The notes: generated from the sequence alone by a model not told the origin. Shown: positions 1 through 9,493, counted from the stretch's first letter. The stretch is DNA of 64,000 nt from Catonia carolina (GCA_035578175.1 JAQMRL010000016.1:1241501-1305500), one strand, 5' to 3'. Made by a program: numbers and translations.

Positions 1-1111
1 CTCAAATTAGCCATTAACTGCTGGCATCACTTTGTCGTTGGAAAATTTTTGACCACTGAGCCATTTTTTCAAGTTTGGGAACAGAAAATATTCGGGGGGT
101 AATTCTGGCGCATAGGGTGCATGAGGTAACATTTCAAACTTTAATTCATTGATTTTGGCTATTTCAATAATGGATTTGTGAGTTGGTGCATTTTCTTGAT
201 GAATCAACACTTTCTGCTTAGCCAAATGCGGCCGTTTTTGCTTGATTTTTTTGCTCTAACATTACAGTAAGTTTGCATAACACTCGTCATTGATAGTTTC
301 TCCTTTGTCAAGATATTCAATGAAAATTATCCCACGCGCATCCCAAAAAACCGACGCCATGACCTTGCCTGCTAATGGAATGGTGTTCGCCTTCTTTGGA
401 GCCGGTTCTCCCTTTTCTGTCCATTGTTTTTACTGTTCTTTTTTCTCTGGTGTAAACTGATGGATTCATGTTTCATCCATGGTTGTGAAAGGGCGCAAAA
501 ATTCTCCTTTGTAGCCGTGAAACTTCACTAAACACCCAATTGAAACATCTTCACGACACTGTTTTTGCTAGAGTGTGAGCAAACGCGGCACCCATCTTGC
601 ACACAGCTTTCTCATGTCCAAATTTTCAGATAATATACGATGTACCGCTTTTTTGAAATGCCTACTATGTCCGCTAGCTCGTGCACTTTCAGTCGACGAT
701 CATCCAGTACCGCTTTGGGGATTTTCTTAACCATTTCTGGAGTCGTCATCTCATTTGGTCGACCACTGCGATGCTCGTACGGCTTCTTTTAAACTCTGGT
801 ACCCAATATTTTACCGTTGTAAACGAAGGAGCAGACTCACCTAGAATAGAATCTAGTTCAGCTTTTATATTGTTTCGGCTGAGGACTTTCAATAAAAGTA
901 TTGTAACATATAACGATGACCAATTTGCTCCATTTTCACAAGTTCACTGAAAACGTTCAATATTGATGGCTCGCAAATAAATAATAAAAAACATGGCGTC
1001 TTCAAACATGAAACATATGCTTCATGAAATGTGTAACTTCTAATAGAAAGATATTTTCAAACAACTACCGCCATCTTTAGGTCAGGCCGGGTACTTATGG
1101 TACCACCCTCG
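1..1111 (-). mobile_element. mariner-type DNA transposon, copy A (cut by window start)
   Basis: Decayed Tc1/mariner element read on the minus strand. Its outer terminus at 1,111 ends CCACCCTCG followed by the target TA, and the inverted partner CGAGGGTGG is seen in the complete copies at 27,933 and 47,229. A minus-strand ORF at 7-225 gives the C-terminal catalytic part: HQENAPTHKS, where the family has HQDNAPAHKS, and PPEYFLFPNLKKW, where the family has a DYFLFPNLKKW-like block. Two catalytic Asp positions of the DD34D triad are therefore Glu, and the N-terminal half (about 225-960) is broken by frameshifts and stops. It is inactive. It lies directly upstream of the zinc-finger gene and may now serve as its 5' region. 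Confidence 0.88.
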
Positions 1112-1117
1112 TATAAC

Positions 1118-1202
1118 GTATGTTTATTACGTATACATGATGCGTGGCAGTGCCACAGGTGTTTCTGTCATTAAATATAATAAAATGTGTTGTTGTTTTC
1201 AG
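1118..1202 (+). other. Predicted 5' intron of zinc-finger gene A
   Basis: An 85 bp interval starts with GT (AAC|GTATGT here, AAC|GTAAGT in the other two copies) and ends in TGTTGTTTTCAG directly before ATGGCTGATGC. It has the same length in all three paralogues. The donor is 6 bp downstream of the mariner end and lies in sequence matching the HINE consensus (TATAACGTAA). An open frame runs through it, so an unspliced start at 1,137 is possible, but the acceptor context favours splicing. Confidence 0.6.
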
Positions 1203-2225
1203 ATGGCTGATGCAACTGGAGTGAGAGTGGACTCTTCAAGCAGAACAGCCTCACAAGTCTGTAAATTATGTAGACTGGCTACCATTGACTGCCACAACAA
1301 GAATAAACTCATTGCGTACTGTGCAAAGTGTAAGAAGAGATTACGTAAACAAAGAACCAAATCTTGGTATGGTAAAATTAAACAGCTGTACGACTCTTGT
1401 TTGACTTGCATGAATACGTTTTATAATAACCTCTCATACGAACCACATGACTGTACACTAGAAGGTATATTCGTTTGTGATGGTTGTGGCAGAGTATTCC
1501 TCCACAAGGAGAATATAACGCTACATGTAAGTAAATGTCACAAAATCATTTCAAAAATGAATGCAACTGTAAGTGAAAACAATGGCCAAAGAGATTCAAA
1601 ATCGGAATTGGAGTTGGAACATTGTAGGAGTACTTCTAGATTGAGTGAAAGTAGCAGTGGCCACAAGATGTCTAAATCAACTGACAATGTGATTGGCCAG
1701 TCTAAATTACCCAAAACATGTAAAGATGTCACTTGTAGTATTTGTGGAAAGGTTTTTAGTTTTAAATCCGCTTTAACTACACATATGCGTGTACATATAG
1801 GAGAGAAACCTTTTAGGTGTAAGTTTTGCAATAAAGGTTTTAAACGACTTGACAGTTTAAAAACACATTTGCGAATTCATACTGCTGAGAAACCATATAA
1901 TTGTAAATTCTGTAATAAAAAGTTTACACAGTCATCTAATTTAAATACTCACATGCGTTTACATACAGGGGAGAAGCCATTCAACTGTAAATTCTGTAAT
2001 AAAAAGTTTACAAATTCATCTGGTTTAACTAATCATGTGCGTTTACATACAGGGGAGAAGCCATTCAACTGTAAATTCTGTAATAAAAAGTTTACAGTTT
2101 CATCTAATTTAAGTACTCACATGCGTTTACATACAGGGGAGAAACCGTTTAACTGTAAACTCTGTAATAAAAAGTTTACACAGTTATCTCATTTAAATAC
2201 TCATATGCGTACACATATGAAATAG
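1203..2225 (+). CDS. C2H2 zinc-finger protein, paralogue A (6 C-terminal fingers)
   Basis: Probable sequence-specific DNA-binding nuclear protein of 340 aa from the Met after the splice acceptor (362 aa from 1,137). The N-terminal region has Cys pairs (VCKLC, YCAKC, SCLTC) in a basic setting that I do not recognise as a standard ZAD. An isolated finger follows (CDGCGRVFLHKENITLHVSKCH, written as C-x2-C...H-x4-H), then a Ser-rich linker, then six tandem C2H2 fingers from TCSICGKVF to the C-terminus with TGEKPF-type linkers. Helix contact residues differ between fingers (QSSNLNT, NSSGLTN, VSSNLST, QLSHLNT). The frame is intact and the two paralogues at 29,699 and 48,594 are collinear. It is flanked by mariner and foldback, so it appears to be element cargo. 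Function and target are unknown. Confidence 0.85.
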   Translation: MADATGVRVDSSSRTASQVCKLCRLATIDCHNKNKLIAYCAKCKKRLRKQRTKSWYGKIKQLYDSCLTCMNTFYNNLSYEPHDCTLEGIFVCDGCGRVFLHKENITLHVSKCHKIISKMNATVSENNGQRDSKSELELEHCRSTSRLSESSSGHKMSKSTDNVIGQSKLPKTCKDVTCSICGKVFSFKSALTTHMRVHIGEKPFRCKFCNKGFKRLDSLKTHLRIHTAEKPYNCKFCNKKFTQSSNLNTHMRLHTGEKPFNCKFCNKKFTNSSGLTNHVRLHTGEKPFNCKFCNKKFTVSSNLSTHMRLHTGEKPFNCKLCNKKFTQLSHLNTHMRTHMK

Positions 2226-2431
2226 AAATAATACAAGTGTGTGATTCTCTTTAGGTAGTGCTTGTATATACAGAAGAGTGAAAGTATAAATATAATTTTT
2301 GCATAATATACTCTCTCCAAGTAGTCAATTTAAGAGCACATCACAAACATGACTAGTTCCATAAAGTAATAATAATACTTACTATAAATTAAAGTACAAA
2401 TGAAATTCATCACTTTACCCTTGGTTCCTTT
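2226..2431. other. 3' flank of zinc-finger gene A
   Basis: About 200 bp of non-coding sequence conserved after all three zinc-finger stop codons, ending where a decayed HINE terminus begins (ACCTTTCTCTCTATATATAA, compared with ACTTTCTCTTGCCTATATGA). It probably holds the 3' UTR. I see no clean AATAAA signal. Confidence 0.5.
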
Positions 2432-3472
2432 TACCTTTCTCTCTATATATAAATATATCTAAGGAGCAAAGTATTGTTTTCTTGTCGATTTTTTGAAATC
2501 GGAGTTTTCACCGGATCTACACGTGTTTAGACCTTGTGAACCCATAAAACATGTTTTTAGCAATTGGTCTGTGTGTGCAAACAAAATACTTCCAGAACGG
2601 AACATCGTACGAATCTAAAACTTAAGTTAGATACCACTAGATGACCCGACACGAACATTTTTTTCAAGATCGGTTAACCGGAGGTAGTAGTTTATAATGT
2701 TATTTTTCACTTTTTTCAGATTTTCTCAAAACCGGCTCTTTCGATTTTTTTGAAAAATTGCCTTATTTTTCTAAATTGTTTATGCTCTACAAAATGGGGT
2801 AGGCGCCATGTCTGCTGAAATTCTTGGAGAGGTTTTCTTGTAAAAAAATTGATTTTTTAAGATTGCGACGTTGATATACATTTTAGCGCAAAACTATTTG
2901 AAACAAAAGTGGTAGGGAATTAAAAATCCTACAACTTCTATTTTGAACACTTTTTTGTATAACGCCCTGTTTAGCGTTAATTAGTGATTTTCTGGTTTTT
3001 CTCACAAAAACTTGTAAAAAATCGATTTTTTAAGATTTCAGCCTTAGAATGCATTTTACGACAAAAGTGTATATAATCAAATTTTTAGGAAATTAGAAGA
3101 GATGTAAATTTTATTTCAAGATTGTTTCTGTACAGCAACGATTTTTAAAAAAAATCGTAGGACCAGTTTTTTAGAAAATCTCAAAAAAGTGAAAAATTAC
3201 ACGAATAAACTACTACTTCTGGTTGACCGATTTTGATGAAAATGTTCGTATCGGGTCCTCCGGTAGTGGTATTAAACTTAAGTTTTAAGTTTCAAGTTCG
3301 TACAATGTTCCGTTCTTGAGATATTCTGTTCACACACACAGACCAATCGCTAAAACATGTTTTTTGGGTTCAGGGGGTCTGAAAACGTGTAGATCTGGTG
3401 AAAAGTCGATTTTGAAAAATCAATATGAAAACAATACTTCGTTTCTATATATTCATATAGGCAAGAGAAAGT
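2432..3472. repeat. Long inverted repeat (foldback) made of HINE termini, copy A
   Basis: The left arm (about 2,432-2,762) is the imperfect reverse complement of the right arm (about 3,135-3,472). Landmarks in the left arm (TTTTCACCGGATCTACACGT, AGCAATTGGTCTGTGTGTG, CCCGACACGAACATT) recur inverted in the right arm. The spacer of about 370 bp carries HINE internal sequence (GGCGCCATGTCTGCTGAAAT, CGATTTTTTAAGATTTCAGC). The structure is conserved after zinc-finger genes B and C. A transcript through it could form a long hairpin. Confidence 0.85.
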
Positions 3473-3630
3473 AAAAATATGTAATATTTTTACTTTCTTT
3501 ATTTTTACTTTATTTTTATTTTTACTTTATTTGGCTTATCAGTCTTGTCTGATAAGCCAATGCGAGCGGACGTATTTAGTAGTAGCTCTGTCTGCTTTGT
3601 TTATACAGAGCGTTCTATATCAATTAAATA

Positions 3631-4578
3631 ATGAGTTCGTGCGGGAAATGTTTTAAATCGATTAATCGAGTTACTAAGGATAAAATACAGTGTTCAGCGT
3701 GTAAATCTTATTTTCATTCTGCATGTGTGGGGTTGACGGAAACCGAAATAAAGTTTCTATCAGAGAGTGATCAGTCGTGGAAATGTGAAAATTGCGTAGT
3801 AGAGCGTCGTAGATCCATGAGCTGTCCATCTGAAGAATCGGTTAGGTTGGACATGAATGATATAAGGAAAATGTTCGGTGAACTGGAGAAGAAAATTTTT
3901 CAGGGACAAACTAATCTGGAGCGAGATCTTGGAGCTTCCCTAAATTTATGTCACGATAAATTAGACGACAATAACCGTATACTGACAAATCAACAGGAAA
4001 TTATTCAGAAACAGAATGAAATCATTGAGCAGTTACGTGGTGAAAATAAGCGGTTATGTAAAAAAGTGAACGATTTAACTATTAGACTGGATGATAGTGA
4101 GCAGTACAGTCGGGCAAATTCTTTGGAAATTTATGGGGTCCCCGAAACTCCAAATGAAGATGTCGTACAAATAGTGGGTGAGGTTGGAAAAGCTCTCGGT
4201 TTCCAGGTTAATGAAAGTATGATTGATGTCTGTCATAGACTCCGAAAAACAAACAACAGACCAACACCTGGAATCATAGTGCGCTTTGTAAGACGTTTAG
4301 ACAAAGAGAAGGTGTTGGAAAAAAGACGGATAAAAAGAAATTTATCTACTCGAGATTTGGGGTTCAATACGGACACTCCTGTGTATGTAAACCAATCTCT
4401 GGCTCCGGGTAGACGTATATTATTTGCCAAGACTAAGCTTGTCAAAAATGAGTTCAAGTGTAAATATTTGTGGATAGACAGGTCAGGGAAAATTAAAATA
4501 CGTAAAGACGAGCAATCTCGTGTTTTCATTGTTTCTTCTGATGAAGAATTATCAAAAGTTAAAGAGGCATTGAAATAG
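3631..4578 (+). CDS. LINE ORF1 protein: PHD-type zinc finger, coiled coil, RNA-binding region
   Basis: Intact 315 aa ORF1. Residues 4-56 form a PHD-like C4HC3 finger (CGKC, CSAC, FHSACVG, WKCENC). Residues about 75-160 are charged and heptad-like, consistent with a coiled coil. Residues about 160-260 (SLEIYGVPETPNEDVV, ICHRLRK-like, IIVRFVRRLDKEKVL) resemble the RRM-like/FP25K-type C-terminal domain common in ORF1 of CR1- and Jockey-group LINEs. Known role of the family: an RNA-binding chaperone that coats element RNA. The Met at 3,631 is the first in frame and directly precedes the finger. ORF2 starts 126 bp downstream. Confidence 0.88.
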   Translation: MSSCGKCFKSINRVTKDKIQCSACKSYFHSACVGLTETEIKFLSESDQSWKCENCVVERRRSMSCPSEESVRLDMNDIRKMFGELEKKIFQGQTNLERDLGASLNLCHDKLDDNNRILTNQQEIIQKQNEIIEQLRGENKRLCKKVNDLTIRLDDSEQYSRANSLEIYGVPETPNEDVVQIVGEVGKALGFQVNESMIDVCHRLRKTNNRPTPGIIVRFVRRLDKEKVLEKRRIKRNLSTRDLGFNTDTPVYVNQSLAPGRRILFAKTKLVKNEFKCKYLWIDRSGKIKIRKDEQSRVFIVSSDEELSKVKEALK

Positions 4579-4704
4579 ATAAGAATCAAATTCCAAAGAT
4601 AAGTACTTTTACCTAAATAGAAAAGTTATTTTTATTTTTAATGTAAAGTGATTCATTTAAGTATCAAATTTATTTTATCTTTATTTTAAATTATTTCTGA
4701 TAAT

Positions 4705-7212
4705 TTGAATGTAATTAAATTGTATTATCAGAATGTACGGGGTCTCAGGACGAAGACAAAGGATTTTTACTTATCTATTTTAAATGAAAGTTATGATGTT
4801 ATTGTATTAACTGAAACTTGGTTAAATGACATAATTAACGACGGTGAATTGTTTGATGATAGGTATTTAGTTTTTCGGTGTGATAGAGATTATGACCTTA
4901 CAGGTCTTAGTCGAGGTGGAGGGGTATTGATAGCGGTACTAAAGTCAAATCCTTTTATAAAGGTAACTCTATCTAACGTTTCCGCCCAGGAAAGGTACGA
5001 ATGTGTTCAAGTAAAATTGTTGTTACCAGGTTATACGGTTTATTTGGCTGCTGTTTACTTTAGCCCGTTTTCTGATTTGTCCGATTTCACTAATTTCTTG
5101 GATGAACTGGAAAATAATATTAATGTAATTCATTCTGATAATATAATTGTAGGTGATTTTAATTTGGGTGAAATTAATTCTCCAAACTATAGGTTAGAAA
5201 ATGGTTCTAGTAAAGCAAAAAGGTTGTACAATACGATGTCTCTTTTAAACTTAAATAAATGTAATAATGTATTCAATGCTTATGGTAAACAATTAGATCT
5301 AATATTGAGTAGTGTTAGTATGGTAACTAGACGGGAGGTATATCCTGTGTTAGAGGAAGATTTGCATCACCCTGCACTAGTGTCAGACATTAAATTACCT
5401 AAAGTTTCTAGATTTGCACCCAGCAATATTTCATACCGTAACTACAAAAGGGCAAACTTTTTCCAATTATATCAAATGTTAAAACTTTCGGACTGGGATA
5501 TACTTTATACTTTTAATGATATTAACCTTGCAGTTGATTGTTTTTATAATTTTTTATACAAAGCAATTCATGCAAATGTTCCGGAATGTGAAAAAGTAAT
5601 AAAGTCCAAGTACCCCACATGGTTTGATAGGAGATTAATTCAAAAAATCAAATTAAAAAACAAGTTGTCTCGCAAAAGGAAGTTTTCACACTATTATGAA
5701 AATAGATTTAGGCAACTTAGGGCATGTCTCAAATGGGAAATAAGTCAAGCCTATAAGAATTACATAGAAATTTTGCAGGACGATGTTCATAGTAACATCA
5801 AACATTTTTGGAACTTTGTAAATAATAAAAGGGCAAACAGAAGCGAACAATCAGTTTTTAAAACTGGAAATCAGGAACTCAAGGAAGAGGAAGTTGCCCA
5901 GGGTTTTGCTGATTATTTTTGTTCTGTATATGAAGGCCAAAATGTAGTAAATAATACCACCCCAGAAAATCTTAAAGTAAAAGTCGGGTTAGATCTTATA
6001 AATTTAGAGAGTATTAATGAAAATGATGTGACTGAAGCGGTACGCAAACTTAAACCAACGAAATCTAGTGGACCAGACAATATTCCTCCGTATATTATTA
6101 AAGGTTGTGCAGACATACTGATAAAGCCAATCCAGTTTCTCTGTAATTTATCACTCAGAACTAATACCTTTCCTTCTAAATGGAAAGTTGCACGAATAAC
6201 ACCAATATTTAAGTCAGGAGATAAAAATGAAGTTTCAAATTATCGGCCCATTGCGATTATTAATTCTTTGGCAAAGGTTTTTGAGCATATTATCCACTCA
6301 AATATTTTCAAACAGGTGAAGGGGTTAATATCTCCCGTACAGCATGGTTTCATGCCTGGACGCTCCACAGTTACAAATCTGTTAAAATTCACGCAGGATG
6401 TCTCATATATGCTGGATAATAGATTGCGTACAGATGTAATATACTTAGATTTTAAAAAAGCCTTTGATAGAGTAAACCATGACATATTGTTAATGAAAAT
6501 GGAAAAAATTGGCTTTACAAAAAATTTAATATTGTTTTTTAATAGTTACTTGAAAAATAGATCGTTGTATGTAAGATTTAGAAATAATTGCTCTCGTAAT
6601 TTTTCAAATAGCATGGGTGTACCTCAGGGCAGTAAACTCGGGCCTCTTTTATTTTTATTATTAATTAACGATTTGCCACTAAGCGTTCATAATAGTGTAT
6701 GTATTTTATTTGCTGACGATATGAAACTGTATAAACATATATATAATTTTGATGATTGTAAACTTCTTCAAAAAGACTTGGATAGTGTTTATTTATGGTG
6801 TGAAATAAATCATTTAGAGTTAAACATTAATAAATGTAAATATATGATATTTTCCAACCAAATTAATTTCCATATATTTGATTATTCTGTAAAAAATGAA
6901 AAATTAGATTTAGTCCATGAGATCCGTGATTTAGGGGTGTTAATTGACAGTAAATTAACATTCAAGCAACACATCCATATGATTGTGAATAATGGTTATA
7001 GGTTACTCGGGTTTATATTTAGAAATACGAAGCAGTTTGATGGAATTGAGGTCCCAATAAGGCTATTTGAAGCTCTAGTTAGAAGCAGGTTAGAATATGC
7101 TGCAATTGTGTGGAATCCCCATCATCTGAATTACATAGACTCGATTGAAAAAATTCAAAATAGATTATTGCGTCTCCTGTATTACAAAAAATATGGATGT
7201 CATGTCCTTTAG
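4705..7212 (+). CDS. LINE ORF2: endonuclease plus reverse transcriptase, C-terminus frameshifted
   Basis: 835 aa. Residues about 1-230 are an APE-like endonuclease (YYQNVRGLRTK, LTETWLND, GGGVLIAV, VGDFNLGEINSP, DLHHPALVSDI). The RT follows: GPDNIPPYIIK, WKVARITPIFKSGD, NYRPIAIINSLAKVFE, QHGFMPGRSTVTNL, IYLDFKKAFDRVNHD, GVPQGSKLGPLLFLLLINDL and the catalytic FADD box (CILFADDMKLY). The protein nicks target DNA and copies element RNA by target-primed reverse transcription. Near 7,200-7,212 the frame hits a stop; the C-terminal part resumes in another frame at 7,197-7,544, consistent with a single-base indel. All visible catalytic motifs are kept, so the loss is recent. Confidence 0.9.
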   Translation: MNVIKLYYQNVRGLRTKTKDFYLSILNESYDVIVLTETWLNDIINDGELFDDRYLVFRCDRDYDLTGLSRGGGVLIAVLKSNPFIKVTLSNVSAQERYECVQVKLLLPGYTVYLAAVYFSPFSDLSDFTNFLDELENNINVIHSDNIIVGDFNLGEINSPNYRLENGSSKAKRLYNTMSLLNLNKCNNVFNAYGKQLDLILSSVSMVTRREVYPVLEEDLHHPALVSDIKLPKVSRFAPSNISYRNYKRANFFQLYQMLKLSDWDILYTFNDINLAVDCFYNFLYKAIHANVPECEKVIKSKYPTWFDRRLIQKIKLKNKLSRKRKFSHYYENRFRQLRACLKWEISQAYKNYIEILQDDVHSNIKHFWNFVNNKRANRSEQSVFKTGNQELKEEEVAQGFADYFCSVYEGQNVVNNTTPENLKVKVGLDLINLESINENDVTEAVRKLKPTKSSGPDNIPPYIIKGCADILIKPIQFLCNLSLRTNTFPSKWKVARITPIFKSGDKNEVSNYRPIAIINSLAKVFEHIIHSNIFKQVKGLISPVQHGFMPGRSTVTNLLKFTQDVSYMLDNRLRTDVIYLDFKKAFDRVNHDILLMKMEKIGFTKNLILFFNSYLKNRSLYVRFRNNCSRNFSNSMGVPQGSKLGPLLFLLLINDLPLSVHNSVCILFADDMKLYKHIYNFDDCKLLQKDLDSVYLWCEINHLELNINKCKYMIFSNQINFHIFDYSVKNEKLDLVHEIRDLGVLIDSKLTFKQHIHMIVNNGYRLLGFIFRNTKQFDGIEVPIRLFEALVRSRLEYAAIVWNPHHLNYIDSIEKIQNRLLRLLYYKKYGCHVL

Positions 7213-7544
7213 AGTTTTCTACGGAGACGATGAGAAGAATTTTTGACATAAAATCCCTTGAAGTCAGACGAAATGTGATGTGTATGCAATTTTTATATAA
7301 AATATTAAATAATAAGGTTGATCTAGAGGATATTGTTAAAAACATTTTTTATTATGTACCTTTTGTTAGATACAGGACTTTTAATCTGTTTTATTTGCCT
7401 AAAGTGAACACTGTGCAATACAGTAATACGTTCTTAATACGGACGTTATCCTTTTTTAATAAATTTAAACTGGAACTCGATCCTTTTTTTGATAATTACG
7501 AACAGTTTTCATCAAAATGTTATCAGGCGCTCACCAACAAATAA
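7197..7544 (+). pseudogene. Frameshifted C-terminal segment of LINE ORF2
   Basis: 115 codons continuing ORF2 in another frame, with the aromatic, basic C-terminal sequence typical of LINE ORF2 (RRIFDIKSLEVRRNVM, PFVRYRTFNLFYLPKVNT). The Met at 7,197 is probably not a real start. It overlaps the end of the 4,705 frame by 16 bp, which places the break at about 7,200. A sequencing or assembly error is an alternative cause. Confidence 0.75.
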
Positions 7545-7946
7545 ATGACATAAATTCACAGAGCAGACTCACATCTTTTTCTTTCTTTCTTCCTTTCCTT
7601 CTTTCTTTTTTCTATTGTTTCTTTTTCCTTTTCCTTTTATTAATTTATAAATGAATAATATTATTTTTGGTCAAGTTTTGCTAAACTATTTTTTGTGGGA
7701 ATTTTTTGTTTTTTTTCCTTATTAATTTATTATTGTAGAAAGTAATTTTATTGAAACATTATTTTATTTTTATGAGAAAAGGAGACAAAAAGTGTATTAG
7801 CATGTATATATTGTAAATAAAATAGTTATAAGCAAATATTGTTTTGTAAATATGTAATATTTGTTTAAGTCAATAAGGCTTATATGGATAAGTTCTGTTA
7901 GCCTTTATATTATTGTAAATAAATAAATAAATAAATAAATAAATAT

Positions 7947-8816
7947 AGAATAAGCAAGAATATTGTAATCGGTAATCTGTAATTAATTCATAATGTATTG
8001 ACAGTTTGTAAATAATAACTTATTTTAATATCGTTTCTTCTTTTTAGAATATTATTTCTTATTGTTTTATTATCATTTCATTAGGCTTTGCCTTACTCAG
8101 GAAAGTAATTTCTGTTCAGACAGTTTAGAAATTGTACATATTATAAAATTAATACATGTAATGGAAATAAATTAATATTTAGGTGTGTGGATTAAAATTT
8201 GTTATAGTTTCATCTATTTGTGTTGTACATAACTTATATGTAATTATTTTATTATAATTAATGACGTCTGGTATAGTTTCTGGTGTGTATGGTTATTTTT
8301 CTCTACGGTTGTTGTTAAATCAGTTTTAAAATGTAATTTATATTTAATTTTATTTGTTTTTTTGTTATTATGCCATGAATCTTGTTACTTTTGCTTTATT
8401 ATTTAAGTATTTCTCATCTTTTGTATAATGAAATGCTCTACACAGGGTGATTGGTACATGGTATATATAAATTAAAATAGGATTATACGATTAACCATGT
8501 AAGGGACTGGCCGGGTGAAATAATTACACAGGTTATCAACTAATATTAAGTTTAATTAAAAAACTAATTACGTCGCTAATACTTAACTGCTTACCTATTG
8601 ATCTTATTACTAGCCTAAAATTACTCCTTAAACGTACGCTGGTTGGCCAGTCCCCGCCTATACCAGCCCAAACTGCCTTCGCCCTCAGTTCGGGGCTTTC
8701 CCGAACTTTTGCAAGCCGGGTAGCGCTTCACGAACGGGCTCGGTATCTGTTGGAGCTGGCAGACCACGGAGAGGATCGTACAACCTAACTAACTAAATCT
8801 AATTTATTCACTACTT
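7947..8816. other. Non-coding sequence shared by units A, B and C
   Basis: About 870 bp of AT-rich sequence directly right of the composite element and LINE, repeated at about 31,975-32,827 and 51,865-52,723. There is no coding signal. A holds a variant stretch at about 8,597-8,702 (GC-richer, with GGCCAGTCCC complementary to GGGACTGGCC at about 8,502) where B and C share a different AT-rich hairpin sequence. Confidence 0.7.
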
Positions 8817-8819
8817 TTA

Positions 8820-9493
8820 GGCGGAGTGCACACCTATGCGATACGATATTTATCGTATGTCTTACATGAATGCACACCAGTGAGATACGATTTTATTTGT
8901 ACAATATAATCTTAATAATTTTCTTAGTATATAATGAGTTCTCAAGCGAAGAGGATTTTGTAATCTCCCGTTGGTATTTCCGTAGAAGGCGAAATAGAAG
9001 GATAAACAGAAGGTTTTGGGTTCATCGATATAATTTACACAGTGCACACCACAGCTCAGCTATTCTATATCGCTGTATGAAGATAAATTCACGGAGACAT
9101 ACAGAATGAGACCTGAGAATTTTTATTTTATTTTAAATCTAGTTTCCTCCGATTTAGAGAAAATTGTGCCTCATTTACAAAGAATATCATAAAAACAGGA
9201 TCGTCCTTCATTATTGTAATAATATAATTAAAACAAATTTTTAACAATGAAAATAAGAAAACGCGATAGTATGATGTTTTAACAGGGGTGTCAGGGCGAC
9301 TAATGTCTTAAGATATTTATCGCATAAGACAAGCCGAACATATCGTATGCTACAAATATCTTACGATACATGTCGCTGTATTACTGGTGCGCGGCAAGTT
9401 TTCACCAGCAATGTGTTTTGTATTGAGCAAGCGGACATTTATCGCATAAGATAAATATCGTATCTTTCGTATCGTATAGGTGTGCACTCCGCC
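8820..9493. mobile_element. PIF/Harbinger deletion derivative (MITE), copy A
   Basis: 674 bp with terminal inverted repeats GGCGGAGTGCACACCTAT and its complement ending CACTCCGCC, flanked by TTA (8,817-8,819 and 9,494-9,496), the TWA target duplication known for PIF/Harbinger. Unit B has the uninterrupted empty site (TTTTAGCCTACGTGG at 32,826-32,840). Inner subterminal repeats of CGATACGATA type recur at both ends. A plus-strand ORF at 8,870-9,109 retains WYFRRRRNRRINRRFWVH, resembling the N-terminus of Harbinger (HARBI1-like) transposases. The catalytic region is missing, so it is non-autonomous. Confidence 0.9.

Larger units (their letters stand above)
1..3472. mobile_element. HINE/Helentron-like composite element carrying a zinc-finger gene, copy A
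   Basis: In sister copies (27,882-31,965 and 47,178-51,854) the block mariner, zinc-finger gene and foldback is bounded by a GTGTGA...TCACAC hairpin plus ACTTTCTCTTGCC-type motif on the left and by GGCAAGAGAAAGT, preceded by the hairpin CCTATATATTCATATAGG or a close variant, on the right. Here the left terminus is outside the window; the right one ends at 3,472. The same termini enclose gene-free copies of about 0.9 kb elsewhere (for example 10,543-11,455). Subterminal inverted repeats, a terminal hairpin, T-rich flanks and no clear target duplication are the architecture known for non-autonomous Helentrons. No Rep/helicase is visible, so the class is inferred. Confidence 0.6.
3488..7941 (+). 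mobile_element. Near-intact non-LTR retrotransposon (CR1/Jockey-group LINE), A only
   Basis: A 4.45 kb insertion with a T-rich 5' leader, ORF1 (3,631-4,578), ORF2 (4,705-7,212, continuing to 7,544 in another frame), a T-rich 3' UTR and a terminal (TAAA)n tail at about 7,916-7,941. The empty site is preserved in units B (near 31,975) and C (near 51,865) as GTAATATAGAATAAG. The filled site shows AATAT at 3,483-3,487 and again at 7,942-7,946, a short duplication partly ambiguous with the tail. Full length and one visible frame break suggest a young insertion, later than the A/C duplication. Confidence 0.93.

Noticed and set aside
681..950. Plus-strand ORF (also 29,068-29,461 and 48,071-48,340)
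   Set aside because: Antisense shadow of the mariner transposase; it persists only because the copies are similar.
1137..1202. In-frame upstream Met for the zinc-finger genes (also 29,633 and 48,528)
   Set aside because: It lies within a predicted 85 bp intron ending in TTTTCAG directly before ATGGCTG. Possible but less likely than the downstream Met.
7917..7945. (AAAT)n as a simple microsatellite
   Set aside because: It is the 3' tail of the LINE, absent at the empty sites in B and C.
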